Origin: Candidatus Eremiobacterota bacterium
GTDB lineage: Bacteria > Vulcanimicrobiota > CADAWZ01 > Ess09-12
Assembly: GCA_031082125.1 (NCBI GenBank)
Contig: JAVHLM010000017.1
Span: 94,660-158,659 of the forward strand
Reading direction: 5' to 3'
DNA: 64,000 nt
A program made the translations under genes and the position numbers. Below are positions 35,527 to 47,124 of this stretch, piece by piece (the stretch's first letter is position 1; each line of letters starts with the position of its first letter). A model generated the notes under the pieces. That model searched no databases, was not told the origin of the DNA, and saw only the letters and a list, made by a program, of their open reading frames with translations.

Positions 35527-35946
35527 CTATTCCTTGATTTCGACACCTGCCACCTTGAGGCAGGCCATGGCCCTCATTTTTCTGAGTCTGTGCTCATCAA
35601 ACTCCGAGAGCTCCGTGGTGCAGCCCTTAAGAAAGGCTCTCTCCTCGCTGAGCTGTTGTTCCGCCTCGTCTACCTCAATCTCTTCACGGCTCAGGGCAAA
35701 GCTTGTCACTACCAGGACCTTGTTCTTCTTCACCGTCACGAAGCCTTCGCCGGTGGCAAGAGAGGTGTCGCTCCCGTCAATGCGCAGGCGTGTCTCTCCC
35801 GGCCGGAGCATCGCCACGAGAGGGGCATGATTCTTCAGGATGCCCATTTCCCCCTCCCATCCGGGGAGAAGAAGGTACTCCACGTCGCCCTTGAACTTCA
35901 CTTTTTCCCTTGAGACTATCTCGCAGTAAAACAGGTTTTGAGGCAC
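35527..35946 (-). CDS. atpC: F-type ATP synthase epsilon subunit
   Basis: 139 residues. The N-terminal beta-sandwich includes LLLPGWEGEMGILKNHAPLVA, with the C-terminal helical pair after about residue 90. It is a central stalk subunit that can inhibit ATP hydrolysis. The GTG at 35946 is chosen: AGGAG is 7-8 bases upstream, and it lies 13 bases after the atpD stop. Longer readings of this frame run into atpD and encode nothing conserved. Confidence 0.92.
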   Translation of the reverse strand: MPQNLFYCEIVSREKVKFKGDVEYLLLPGWEGEMGILKNHAPLVAMLRPGETRLRIDGSDTSLATGEGFVTVKKNKVLVVTSFALSREEIEVDEAEQQLSEERAFLKGCTTELSEFDEHRLRKMRAMACLKVAGVEIKE

Positions 35947-35959
35947 ACCGCCACTCCTC

Positions 35960-38298
<2,339 letters not shown>

Positions 38299-38331
38299 TA
38301 TGCCTCTCCTTGCCTCCGCCGGGCGGCCGCC

Positions 38332-39858
38332 TCAGCAGGCGGCTTTTTCCTCTTTCCCGAATATGGTCTTGAATTCCGCAATGCTCTTGTCAAGAGGGTC
38401 TGACACATCCTTGTCCAGCTTCTTCTTCTCGTTGAGCATGACTTCTATCTGGGGATAGCTGCTCTTGATGAAACGGATGAACTGATCTTCAAAGTCCGCG
38501 AGCCTCGAAAGCTCGATATCGTCAAGGTGCCCGTTCACGGCCGTGTAGAGCATCACCACCTGGTATGCCACCGGCATGGGAACATACTGCTTCTGCTTGA
38601 GGACCTCCATGATCCGGGCGCCTCTCTCAAGCTGGGCGCGACTTGCCTTGTCCAGCTCGTCGGCGCTGAACTTGGCGAATACGGCGAGCTCCCTGTACTG
38701 GGCAAGATCGAGGCGCAGCGGCCCCGCCACCTGCTTCATTGCTTTTATCTGGGCCGCGCCGCCCACCCTCGAGACCGAGAGGCCCACATCCACTGCGGGG
38801 CGGGTCCCCTGGTAAAACAGGTTGGTCTCAAGGTAAATCTGCCCGTCGGTGATGGAAATGACATTGGTGGGAATATAGGCCGACATGTCGCCAAGCTGCG
38901 TCTCGATTATGGGGATGGCGGTCAGTGAGCCGCCTCCAAGCTCGTCGGAAAGCTTTGCCGCCCGCTCAAGGAGCCGCGAGTGAAGATAGAAGACATCGCC
39001 GGGATAGGCTTCCCTGCCCGGCGGGCGGCGCAGCAGAAGGGAAAGCTCCCTGTACGCCTTGGCGTGCTTGGTGAGGTCGTCATAGACGATAAAGACATCC
39101 TTGCCCTCGTACATGAACTCCTCGCCCATGGCGCACCCGGCATAGGGGGCGATATAAAGGAGCGAGGGCGCCTGGTTTGCCATGGCCGCGACGATAATGG
39201 TATTTTTCAGCGCGTTATATTTTTCCAGCATCTCCACCACCGCGGCAACGCTGTTGGTTTTCTGCCCGATGGCCACATAGATGCATATCACGTCCTGGTC
39301 GCGCTGGTTGATTATCGCATCGATGGCAATGGCGGTCTTTCCCGTCTGCCTGTCGCCCACGCAGAGCTCTCGCTGCCCTCTCCCGATGGGCACAAGGGCG
39401 TCGATGGCCTTGATGCCTGTCTGAAGAGGGGTATCAACGGGCTTGCGCTCCACCACGTTGGGAGCCACCGCTTCGGTAGGCCTCGTTTTGGTGTATGGTA
39501 TGGGGCCCTTGCCGTCTATGGGGTTCCCCAGGGGATCGACCACCCTGCCGAGAAGGCCCCTGCCCACGGGGACCTCGATGATCTTCCCCGTGCGCTTCAC
39601 CATGTCTCCTTCCTTGATTTCCTCGTCACCGCCAAGCACCACGCAGCCGATGGTATCCTTCTCAAGGTTGAACACAATCCCTCTCGTGCCGCTCTTGAAC
39701 TCCAGGAGCTCCCCGGCCTTGGCGCCCGGGAGGCCGTAAATGGTCGCGATATTGTCACCCACCTGGATGACGGTACCGTAATCAATCTGCTCAAGCTGTG
39801 GCTCGTACGTCTCTATCTCCCGCTTGAGCACACTGGTTATCTCTTCAGGTCGAAGCAC
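38332..39858 (-). CDS. atpA: F-type ATP synthase alpha subunit
   Basis: 508 residues. Non-catalytic nucleotide-binding subunit with P-loop GDRQTGKT and the alpha signature region around [14 protein letters not shown], which contains the arginine finger. It begins at a GTG with GGGAGG upstream. The atpA-atpG-atpD-atpC order is standard. Confidence 0.97.
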   Translation of the reverse strand: MLRPEEITSVLKREIETYEPQLEQIDYGTVIQVGDNIATIYGLPGAKAGELLEFKSGTRGIVFNLEKDTIGCVVLGGDEEIKEGDMVKRTGKIIEVPVGRGLLGRVVDPLGNPIDGKGPIPYTKTRPTEAVAPNVVERKPVDTPLQTGIKAIDALVPIGRGQRELCVGDRQTGKTAIAIDAIINQRDQDVICIYVAIGQKTNSVAAVVEMLEKYNALKNTIIVAAMANQAPSLLYIAPYAGCAMGEEFMYEGKDVFIVYDDLTKHAKAYRELSLLLRRPPGREAYPGDVFYLHSRLLERAAKLSDELGGGSLTAIPIIETQLGDMSAYIPTNVISITDGQIYLETNLFYQGTRPAVDVGLSVSRVGGAAQIKAMKQVAGPLRLDLAQYRELAVFAKFSADELDKASRAQLERGARIMEVLKQKQYVPMPVAYQVVMLYTAVNGHLDDIELSRLADFEDQFIRFIKSSYPQIEVMLNEKKKLDKDVSDPLDKSIAEFKTIFGKEEKAAC

Positions 39859-39908
39859 GCCTTTCGCCTCCCTTATCTCGTACTTTGTTGCATGCCGGGC
39901 AGGTTCCC

Positions 39909-40457
39909 TCAGGTGAACTGCACGTGCAGCATTCTCTCGTGAAGAGCCTCAAGCTGCCCTGCCAGGCTCCAGTCTATAATGGTGCCCTCAAGCCTCACCA
40001 CCACTCCCCCTATGAGCCCGGGCTCGACCCTGGTTTCAAGAAGGACCTTTCTCCTGGTATACTTTGAAAGAGCTGCGGTGAGGGACTTTTTAAGCGAAGC
40101 GGTGAGGGGGACTGCGACCGTGACCTGCACCGCAACGGAGCCCTCGTAATTCTGCACCATTTCATCATATTTTTTTTCAATGCTCTCAAGGTATCCCTCT
40201 CTCCTCTTGTCAATGAGCAGATACAGAAAGTTGAGCACCTGGGGAGGTAAGGACTCTGAAAATACCTTTTTCAGCATGTCCTTTTTCACCTCGCAGGGAA
40301 TCTGGGGATGCTCCAGGGCTCTGGAGAGAAAGGAGCTTGCCAGGATGGTGTTCATGACACTTTTAAGGTGCGTTCCCCATACCTTCACCGCACCTTTTTC
40401 AAGAGCCGTCTGGAAAAGCGCCTGGGCATAGCGTTCTGCGATTGAATCACTTAACAT
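39909..40457 (-). CDS. atpH: F-type ATP synthase delta subunit
   Basis: 182 residues. It starts [14 protein letters not shown], the usual N-terminus of the OSCP/delta helical domain, and ends with the conserved [15 protein letters not shown] and a short C-terminal strand. It connects F1 to the b-subunit stalk. The ATG at 40457 overlaps the end of atpF by 11 bases and is preferred over an upstream reading that lies within atpF. Confidence 0.93.
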   Translation of the reverse strand: MLSDSIAERYAQALFQTALEKGAVKVWGTHLKSVMNTILASSFLSRALEHPQIPCEVKKDMLKKVFSESLPPQVLNFLYLLIDKRREGYLESIEKKYDEMVQNYEGSVAVQVTVAVPLTASLKKSLTAALSKYTRRKVLLETRVEPGLIGGVVVRLEGTIIDWSLAGQLEALHERMLHVQFT

Positions 40458-40938
40458 CTCCGGTCTCCACCTTCTTGACAAAATCCTCCATGAGGCGCTG
40501 ATGAGTTGCCTTATCAAGGGAGCTTGCAAGGACCTTGCCCGCCATGGTCACGGCGAGATCGGCCACATAGGTGCTGATGCTCTGGAGCGCCCTCTCGCGC
40601 TCGAGCTTTATCTCCTCCTCGCCGCGTTCCTTTTCGTGCTGCGCCTCCTTTTTGGCCTCGTTCACGATGTCGTTCTTAATTGACTCGCCCGATTCGGTGG
40701 CCTTCCTGATAATATCCTGGGCCGTCTTCTGGGCATCCCGCAGCTTTGCCTCATAGTCCTGCCTGAGGCCTGCGGCTTGAGCCTTGAGGGCCTCTGCATC
40801 CTTGATCTCCTTCTCAATCTGTGTCTTCCTGGCGTTAAGCATTTTTATCACGGGCCTGTAAAGAAAGTGCGTGATCACTGCCAGGAAAATGAGAAAGTTG
40901 ACTATCTGAATGACTATTGTCGGTATGCTGAGCTCCAT
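40447..40938 (-). CDS. atpF: F-type ATP synthase b subunit
   Basis: 163 residues. One N-terminal membrane helix (about 5-27, IVIQIVNFLIFLAVITHFLY) is followed by a long charged helix for the peripheral stalk. The start MELSIPT is chosen over a Met ten codons upstream because b subunits begin just before the helix and GGGAG lies upstream. Only one b-type gene is present, so the stalk is probably a homodimer. Confidence 0.92.
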   Translation of the reverse strand: MELSIPTIVIQIVNFLIFLAVITHFLYRPVIKMLNARKTQIEKEIKDAEALKAQAAGLRQDYEAKLRDAQKTAQDIIRKATESGESIKNDIVNEAKKEAQHEKERGEEEIKLERERALQSISTYVADLAVTMAGKVLASSLDKATHQRLMEDFVKKVETGDVK

Positions 40939-41054
40939 TGGTATTCTCAACTCCCTCTCTGTTTTCACTGGCGCCGCCGACCGGCGCCTTCACTTCCGGA
41001 AAATCTCCGCTTCAGGCCCTCCCGGCTGCAACAGCCACGGGGGGCCAAAATCCC

Positions 41055-41603
41055 CTATACTATCTTGATGAAGGGGTTAATAAAGAGGAGCACGAGGGAG
41101 ACGAGAAGCGCATAGAGCACAAGCGATTCCATAAAGGCAAGACCTATCAGAAGCGTGGGGAGAATCTTGCTCTGCGCCTCGGGGTTTCTCCCGATGGCCT
41201 CCATTGCGCGTGCCACGGCGTTACCCTGGCCAAGGCCCGGGCCAATGGTGGCTATCCCTATTCCCAGGGCAGCGGCAAGCGCAGAGAAAACCACAAGCCA
41301 TCCCTTTGCACCAACCTCATCCTTTTCCTTGTCAGCGGCCAGCGGGCTGCCTGGCTCAACCTTGCCGGCATCGGCGGGCGGTGGGCTTCCCGACTCAACC
41401 TTGCCGGTGTCAGCGGGCGACGGGCTGCCTGGCTCATTCCTGCCGGTGTCTGTGGGCGGCGGGGTTCCCGACTCTTCATGCTGGGCCATAAGAGCCGGCA
41501 TGCCCTCGCCGCTTCCCGGTGACGCAAAGGCCACAGAAGAGGTGATGACCGCACACCATACCATTGTCATCAGAATCAGTGTCGCAAGACTCCTTTTTTT
41601 CAC
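41055..41603 (-). CDS. atpE: F-type ATP synthase c subunit with signal peptide and repeat extension
   Basis: 182 residues, twice the usual length. The last 83 residues are a standard c-subunit hairpin: first helix with GPGLGQG (Gln126), loop [13 protein letters not shown], second helix with the ion-carrying Glu159 in AFMESLVLY. Gln126, Glu159, Ser160 and Tyr164 match positions that bind sodium in Ilyobacter-type rings, so sodium coupling is possible. Before this come a signal peptide (about 1-27, ending VAFA) and four 13-residue Pro/Ser/Gly repeats (44-95). The c-subunit N-terminus faces the periplasm, so the extension could be removed or stay outside. Confidence 0.93.
   Translation of the reverse strand: MKKRSLATLILMTMVWCAVITSSVAFASPGSGEGMPALMAQHEESGTPPPTDTGRNEPGSPSPADTGKVESGSPPPADAGKVEPGSPLAADKEKDEVGAKGWLVVFSALAAALGIGIATIGPGLGQGNAVARAMEAIGRNPEAQSKILPTLLIGLAFMESLVLYALLVSLVLLFINPFIKIV
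41319..41474 (-). repeat. Four tandem 39-bp repeats inside atpE
   Basis: They encode [39 protein letters not shown] and [16 protein letters not shown] identity between neighbouring units is high, so the array could change in length by slippage. Confidence 0.85.
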
Positions 41604-41622
41604 AATGCATCCTCCTTTATGT

Positions 41623-42414
41623 TTAATGTTCTTCTTCTACGGCGCTCGAAATATATGAGAGCGTAAGGACTGAAAAGATAAAAGCCTGTATGAGGCCGGT
41701 GAGCATTCCCAGAAAGAGCACGAAAAGGGGTAGAATGTCGGCAACAGGGGCCACCAGGGCGGAGAGGCCCATGATAATAACGACAAAACCCAGCAGTGAC
41801 GAAGCCACCGTATGCTCGCCAAGTATATTACCCATGAGGCGCACAGAGAGGGAGAGGACCCTCGCGAGCTCCTCCACGATGTTCAGAAGCACGAAAAGCA
41901 CGAAGAGGGGCGGGATCATGAAGAGCAGGTAGCGCGGCAGGGATTTTATCAGGATGGGAATGGGATGAATCCAGTGCAGCACATACTTCCACCCATGCTC
42001 CCTGAAGCCGAAGTACTGGAAGGCGAAAAAGGAAATGAGAGCCAGGGCCGCCGTGGTGCTGATATCCCTCGTGGGAGGCATGGTGAGGGGGAAACCCTTC
42101 GGGGTGATGAGGGAGGGGAGGAGCCCCAGCCAGTTGCAGGAGAGCACAAAGAGAAAAATGCTCAGTATGTAGGGAAGGTACTTCTTCCCCTTGCTCCCCA
42201 TCATTGAGGTGCAGAGATCCTCAAAGTAGGCCACCATGAGCTCAATGAGGCTCTGGAGGCGTGTGGGCACGATCCTGAAGCGCCTTCCCGCGATGAGGCC
42301 CATGGCGAGATAGAAGATTATAATGAGGCCCGTCACTATGACGGTGTCACCGTGCACTCTGCAGCCGAAGAGGGTGATTCCATAATAGTGAAAAGCTTCC
42401 GATGCAGCTTCCAT
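41623..42414 (-). CDS. atpB: F-type ATP synthase a subunit
   Basis: 263 residues with about six membrane helices. The essential Arg is in [15 protein letters not shown]; the C-terminal helices line the ion half-channels. It lies 19 bases upstream of atpE. Confidence 0.95.
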   Translation of the reverse strand: MEAASEAFHYYGITLFGCRVHGDTVIVTGLIIIFYLAMGLIAGRRFRIVPTRLQSLIELMVAYFEDLCTSMMGSKGKKYLPYILSIFLFVLSCNWLGLLPSLITPKGFPLTMPPTRDISTTAALALISFFAFQYFGFREHGWKYVLHWIHPIPILIKSLPRYLLFMIPPLFVLFVLLNIVEELARVLSLSVRLMGNILGEHTVASSLLGFVVIIMGLSALVAPVADILPLFVLFLGMLTGLIQAFIFSVLTLSYISSAVEEEH

Positions 42415-42428
42415 TGCTTCTTCCTTTT

Positions 42429-42800
42429 TTAGACTGGCTTGAGTGCCTTCATTTTACTCAAGACGAGCTCACCGTAAACCTGGATGGCAAGGGCACAGGT
42501 GATGCCGCAGAAAATGCCGAAAGGATTCGCCCCTGCCCACAGTCCCCCGCCAATAAGCACCATGGCGGAGAGTGACCGGAGCACAAGGGCTCCCGTCGCA
42601 GCAAAAGTGCCCTTGCCCGAAAGAACCTGCGCCAAGATGGCTTTTTTCAGCAGGCAGAAAGAGATCGTCGCGGTGCCAAGGCCAAGGATAAAGCCAAATC
42701 CTGCACCCCTGTGCAGGAAGAGCAGCACGATGGCTGCAAGGGCACAGGCAATGAAAGGACGAAGCACCGCCGGTCCTGCCTTCCATGATCCTTTCATCAT
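42429..42800 (-). CDS. atpI: ATP synthase subunit I-like membrane protein
   Basis: 123 residues with four predicted membrane helices. The position directly before atpB and the pattern of small hydrophobic helices fit AtpI, which helps assemble the c ring in some bacteria. Sequence identity to AtpI is always low, so the call relies on context. It overlaps the upstream small gene in an ATGA. Confidence 0.7.
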   Translation of the reverse strand: MMKGSWKAGPAVLRPFIACALAAIVLLFLHRGAGFGFILGLGTATISFCLLKKAILAQVLSGKGTFAATGALVLRSLSAMVLIGGGLWAGANPFGIFCGITCALAIQVYGELVLSKMKALKPV

Positions 42801-43027
42801 CAGGTATCATCCTTTATAGACTTCATCAATCCCTTGTAGAGGCTCCACCCCCCTGCAGCCATTCCCAGCACGAGGAACAGGAGCGCTCCCCATGGAGCGG
42901 TATGAAATATGCGATCACACCAAAGGCCGAAGAAAAGCCCCGCAAGAATACTGCAGATCATGGTGAATCCGAGGCCGGTAACCCATCCCAGATATTGGTA
43001 GGGTGATCGCTCCTTCTTTTCGCTCAT
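42800..43027 (-). CDS. AtpZ/AtpI-like small membrane protein
   Basis: 75 residues with two membrane helices separated by a short polar loop (GLWCDRIFHTAPWG). This is the AtpZ-type pattern, with an N-terminal YQYLGWVTGLGF stretch. It is translationally coupled on both sides: its stop overlaps the atpI start, and its start overlaps the wecB stop. Confidence 0.7.
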   Translation of the reverse strand: MSEKKERSPYQYLGWVTGLGFTMICSILAGLFFGLWCDRIFHTAPWGALLFLVLGMAAGGWSLYKGLMKSIKDDT

Positions 43028-44190
43028 ACGGGCATTGGTGCCTCTGCGAAATCATCGGGCCTGTTCGCCGCGATTCCGGTATAATGCAGGAGCGCGTCAA
43101 CTGTCCGGCGGGCTGCTTTTCCATCACCGTATGGATTGGCAGCCCTGCTCATTCTGCGGTATTCGCTGCTGTCGGTGAGCAACCGCTCTGTCTCTTTAAA
43201 AACCGATTCCATACTCGTCCCTACAAGTTTCGCTGTCCCTGCCCTTATTCCTTCTGGTCGCTCCGTATTCTCCCTCAGCACCAGCACAGGCTTTCCCACG
43301 GAAGGTGCCTCTTCCTGGAGCCCCCCCGAATCGGTGAGCACCATGGAGCTTTCCTTCATGAGGCGCACCATGACAGGATAGTCAAGGGGTTCCATCAAAA
43401 AAACCCTGGGGACCCCTGCGAGTTCCTTGAACACCACCTCTCTCACCAGGGGGTTCTTGTGGACAGAGAAAGCGATTTCCACGTCCTCAAACTGCCCGAC
43501 AATCTTTCTGAGCGCCCTGCAGGTCTCGGCCATGGGCTCGCCGAGGTTTTCCCTCCTGTGGGTCTCGACGAAGAGGATCCTGTTCCCCTCTCGGTGCAGG
43601 TCTTTCACCATGGGGGGAAGCTCAATGCCGGGAAGCGAGAGGATATGGAAAAGAGCATCGACGACGGTGTTTCCCGTCAGATAGATCCTTTCATCGGCGA
43701 TGCCGTTCCGGTGCAGGTTCTGCCGGGCCTCGGCGGTAGGCGCGAAATGGATGTCACCCAGGCAGGAGATAAGGCGCCTGTTCATCTCTTCTGGATAAGG
43801 GCTGTATTTATTCTCGGTTCTCAGTCCCGCCTCCACGTGGCCGACGGGTATCTTATGGTAAAAGGCTGCCAGTGCTGCCACAAAGGCTGTCGTGGTGTCG
43901 CCCTGGACGAGGACTGCGTCAGGCCTGTGCTTTTCCATCACCTTCTCAAGCCCCGTGAGGGCCCTTATGGTAATCCCTGAAAGGGTCTGCTTCTCCTGCA
44001 TGATGTTGAGATCCTCATCGGTCCTGAGACTGAAAAGCGTGAGGACCTGGTCAAGCATCTCCCTGTGCTGTGCCGTGACCACCACAATGGAATGAACCTC
44101 CTCTCTCCCGATGAGCTCAAGTACGACGGGCGCCATCTTGATTGCCTCTGGACGGGTGCCAAAAATACTCATTACTTTAATCTTTTTCAT
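43024..44190 (-). CDS. wecB: Non-hydrolysing UDP-N-acetylglucosamine 2-epimerase
   Basis: 388 residues with a GT-B-like fold. Motifs are GTRPEAIKMAPV, VQGDTTTAF, HVEAGLRT and DSGGLQEEAPSVGKPVLVLR. It interconverts UDP-GlcNAc and UDP-ManNAc for surface polysaccharides. It lies 46 bases after a WecA/TagO-type transferase gene and overlaps the atpZ-like gene by 4 bases, so glycan and ATP synthase genes form one transcription unit. Confidence 0.92.
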   Translation of the reverse strand: MKKIKVMSIFGTRPEAIKMAPVVLELIGREEVHSIVVVTAQHREMLDQVLTLFSLRTDEDLNIMQEKQTLSGITIRALTGLEKVMEKHRPDAVLVQGDTTTAFVAALAAFYHKIPVGHVEAGLRTENKYSPYPEEMNRRLISCLGDIHFAPTAEARQNLHRNGIADERIYLTGNTVVDALFHILSLPGIELPPMVKDLHREGNRILFVETHRRENLGEPMAETCRALRKIVGQFEDVEIAFSVHKNPLVREVVFKELAGVPRVFLMEPLDYPVMVRLMKESSMVLTDSGGLQEEAPSVGKPVLVLRENTERPEGIRAGTAKLVGTSMESVFKETERLLTDSSEYRRMSRAANPYGDGKAARRTVDALLHYTGIAANRPDDFAEAPMPV

Positions 44191-44236
44191 CTGTCTCTCC
44201 CCGGCATGATTTTTCCTGCCCGGGCCTCCTCTTCGG

Positions 44237-45217
44237 TTATTTCACGTAATGGAAAAGAGCGAGCCCGAGTATGCCCAGAAGGGCATTGATTGCATAGATG
44301 ATAAGCACTACCTGGCGCTGCGAGAGCCCCAGGTTCATAAGACGGTGGTGGATGTGCCCCTTGTCAGCCTTGAATATGGGCTGCCTGTTCTTCGCCCTCC
44401 GAAGAATTGCCCAGAGCGTATCCATGATGGGAAGGCCCATGATGAGCACCGGTACAAAGAGGGCAAGGGTCGCAGTGCTCTTGAGAGCGCCGATTACCGA
44501 GCAGCTCGCAAAAAGAATCCCTATGAGAAGGCTCCCGGCGTCTCCCATGAAAAGCTGGGCGGGATTGAAATTATAACGAAGGAATCCGAGCGCCGCCCCT
44601 GCAAGGCTCGCCATCACCATGGCGATGAGGAACTGCCCCTTTATCAGTGATACGGCGAGGAAAATGAGGGCCGAGATGGTGGTCACCCCCGCAAGAAGGC
44701 CGTCAAGACCGTCAAGGAGGTTGAGGGCATTCATGATGCCCACGATCCAGACAAGGGTTACCACGATGCTGAGCCACTTGGGCAGGTAATAGATGCCGGC
44801 GCCGAAAGGGTTGCTGATGAAGGTCACGGCCACTCCGAATTGCACGATAATAAGGACGATGACGATCTGGCAGAGAAGCTTCACCTTGGGAGGCATGTTC
44901 ACTATATCGTCTATAAGGCCCACGAGCATGGTGAGGGTCCCTCCGAGAAAAAGAGAGAAGAATACGGACATCTCCCTGCCGGTGAGCGTATGGCCCGAGA
45001 AGGGATAGATTACCGCGGCGATAAGGAGGCTTGCAAAGACGCTCAGGTAAATTGCCACGCCTCCGCAGTAAGGGATTGGGGTCCTGTGCATCTTCCGCTC
45101 GCTGGGCTTATCGACTATTTCCAGATCCTGGGCAATGACTTTCACGACAGGCGTGAGAATAAGCGCCAAAAGCAGCGATATGAAAAAGAGCACAAGCAGA
45201 AAGACGATTACCGACAC
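44237..45217 (-). CDS. Undecaprenyl-phosphate GlcNAc-1-phosphate transferase (WecA/TagO family)
   Basis: 326 residues with about ten membrane helices. Family residues include DDIVNMPPKVKL, NLLDGLDGLLAGV, FMGDAGSLLIG and the cytoplasmic loop KGHIHHRLMNLG. The last is typical of WecA/TagO rather than MraY. It starts lipid-linked polysaccharide by moving GlcNAc-1-P to undecaprenyl phosphate. The neighbouring wecB supports a ManNAc-containing surface glycan. Confidence 0.88.
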   Translation of the reverse strand: MSVIVFLLVLFFISLLLALILTPVVKVIAQDLEIVDKPSERKMHRTPIPYCGGVAIYLSVFASLLIAAVIYPFSGHTLTGREMSVFFSLFLGGTLTMLVGLIDDIVNMPPKVKLLCQIVIVLIIVQFGVAVTFISNPFGAGIYYLPKWLSIVVTLVWIVGIMNALNLLDGLDGLLAGVTTISALIFLAVSLIKGQFLIAMVMASLAGAALGFLRYNFNPAQLFMGDAGSLLIGILFASCSVIGALKSTATLALFVPVLIMGLPIMDTLWAILRRAKNRQPIFKADKGHIHHRLMNLGLSQRQVVLIIYAINALLGILGLALFHYVK

Positions 45218-45247
45218 AGGAACGCTCCTTGCTCCGACGATCGATCC

Positions 45248-45790
45248 CTATTTCCCACCGGAAGGCTCCTCCTCGTAGAGTGCCTCCGGATAGATCTTTA
45301 CCATGTTGCCTCCCTCTTCCCGTGCCATCAGAAGCGCCCTCTGCACCACGCTGAGAAGCTCTTCGGGACTTTTCCCATGGCGGGGAAAGGCTACAATGCC
45401 CACGTTCACCGCAACCTTGAGCTCGGGAGCCTCGGGGCTGCCCTTGAAGACGAAAGCCTCAACGAGCTTCCTCATCCTCTCGGCGAGGACAAGGGCGCCT
45501 TCTTCGGGCGTCTCGGGGAGAATGACGGCAAAGCAGTCGCCGCCAAGACGGCCCGCAATGTCAATCCTTCTTATCGAGTCCCTCACGAACTTGCCTATCT
45601 GCCTCAATATGGAATAGCTGAATCCCGAGCGCAGATCGATATCCTTCACAAAATAGTTGAAATCGACCTCCAGAAAAATCAGTGTCATGTCACGCTTGTA
45701 GCGGAGGTTTCTTATCACTTCCTCCTCGAGGCGGAACTTGAAATAATCTTCCTGATAGAGCCCCGTGAGCTTGTCTCTGTTGAAGTACAT
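45248..45790 (-). CDS. Stand-alone degenerate GGDEF-domain protein
   Basis: 180 residues, only the GGDEF fold. DKLTGLY at the N-terminus and the metal-binding Asp in LEVDFNYF are present. The active loop reads GGDCF (83-87): the fourth, catalytic residue is Cys. Five residues upstream, RRID (74-77) keeps the RxxD inhibitory site that binds cyclic di-GMP. It has no sensor domain. It may be an inactive cyclic di-GMP receptor rather than a synthase. It lies between the kinase and the wec genes. Confidence 0.8.
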   Translation of the reverse strand: MYFNRDKLTGLYQEDYFKFRLEEEVIRNLRYKRDMTLIFLEVDFNYFVKDIDLRSGFSYSILRQIGKFVRDSIRRIDIAGRLGGDCFAVILPETPEEGALVLAERMRKLVEAFVFKGSPEAPELKVAVNVGIVAFPRHGKSPEELLSVVQRALLMAREEGGNMVKIYPEALYEEEPSGGK

Positions 45791-45834
45791 CTCAATTCCT
45801 CGTTCCTTTGAAAAATCCCCACGAGCCCGCTCGT

Positions 45835-47019
45835 CTACATAATCTGCCAGTTGGCATTCTTGAATTCCTCGTAATCGCTCACGAACCTCTCCACAAGGGC
45901 CCTCGCTTTCCCCTCTTCTCCCCTCTTGGGGTCAAGGCTCCCCAGGAGCTGCGGGTCAAGAATCCCTTGTTTCTCGTAGAATTCCAGGGTGCGCTCGAGG
46001 TCATTCTTCTTGATGATAAGCTCAAAACAGGTGGGGCATGCGAGGGTGATGACCAGATAGTCAAGGTGCTTGGGGAGAAACCTCGTATGGCATTCATTTC
46101 CATAGCGGGTGATAATGTCATAAAGAAGGCTGTCAAGCACCTCGGACTTGAATTTCTGCACGGCCGTCACAAAGGCGAATTCCCCATTTTCCTCGTGATC
46201 GACGGGATTATAGCCGAGAATCTCTATAAGGGACTGCTGGAACTGCAAGGCGCTCTGGAGGCGCTCTTCGGGGTTCCACATGAGCGCATGGGTGATAAGT
46301 TCTTCAAGGCGCTCCGAGACCGTGACGCCGAAGTCGGCAAAGGCGGCAAAGACAAAGTCATCGGGACGCTTCCCGGAGAGAAGCTCATGCATGGCAGCGC
46401 CCAGCGCGTAAATATCGGAACGGAGTTCGGGCTTCCCTGCCTGCTGCTCGGGAGGCGCATACCCCGGCGTGCCGATCCAGTACCCCTCCTGGGGATTGGT
46501 GACACGGGCAATGCCGAAATCAATGAGGAGAATCCTTGAGTCCCTGGTGCGCTGAAGGAGGTTTGACGGCTTTATGTCGCGGTGGGCAAAGGGGGTGTCA
46601 AGACCGTGAATATATTTCAATGCCTCGCAGACCTCGATGGCGATCCTGAGCACCCGATCCTCGGGGAGGCCCGGCGTTCCCTCGGCGTGAAGAATAGTCG
46701 AGAGATCCTTCCCTTCTATATACTCCATCACGAAATAGAAGGAATTCCTCTCCAGAAAGTGGTCTGTCACCTGGGGTATGTTGGGGTGCCGCAGGTGGCC
46801 CAGAACCTGGATCTCCGAAAGGAACCTGTCGATGGCCGATGAGCGCTCGCCCGAATCGGTGAAGCTGTCAAGCATCTGCTTCACCGCGCATATCCTGTTG
46901 CCCATCTTGGCATCTTCCGCCTGGTACACGGCCCCCATGCCGCCAGACTTGATGAGCTTCACTATCTTGTAACGGCTGTCGAGAACCTCCCCCGGAGAAA
47001 GCCATTTATCCTCAAGCAC
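45835..47019 (-). CDS. Hanks-type Ser/Thr protein kinase, cytosolic
   Basis: 394 residues. The kinase domain (about 17-275) has the Gly loop KSGGMGAVYQ, the Lys of CAVKQ, catalytic HRDIKPSNLL, LIDFGIAR and the GTPGYAPPEQ activation segment, so it should be active. The C-terminal 120 residues are an unknown helical domain with a CPTC pair. There is no membrane helix or PASTA repeat. Its place after mlaD and before the GGDEF and wec genes suggests a link between signalling and envelope work. Confidence 0.88.
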   Translation of the reverse strand: MLEDKWLSPGEVLDSRYKIVKLIKSGGMGAVYQAEDAKMGNRICAVKQMLDSFTDSGERSSAIDRFLSEIQVLGHLRHPNIPQVTDHFLERNSFYFVMEYIEGKDLSTILHAEGTPGLPEDRVLRIAIEVCEALKYIHGLDTPFAHRDIKPSNLLQRTRDSRILLIDFGIARVTNPQEGYWIGTPGYAPPEQQAGKPELRSDIYALGAAMHELLSGKRPDDFVFAAFADFGVTVSERLEELITHALMWNPEERLQSALQFQQSLIEILGYNPVDHEENGEFAFVTAVQKFKSEVLDSLLYDIITRYGNECHTRFLPKHLDYLVITLACPTCFELIIKKNDLERTLEFYEKQGILDPQLLGSLDPKRGEEGKARALVERFVSDYEEFKNANWQIM

Positions 47020-47124
47020 CGAATTCCTCCAACACTAGTCCTCTTCAAGAGAAGGCCCCTCGGGGCTTTTCTCCCTTTCCGGGTTCTCCAGATTGAGAAT
47101 TCTCCCCCCGGCAGAAAACCCCTT

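Noticed and set aside
41319..41474. Possible CRISPR-like array from 39-bp repeats
   Set aside because: Units are directly adjacent without spacers, in frame, and encode a Pro-rich protein repeat inside atpE.
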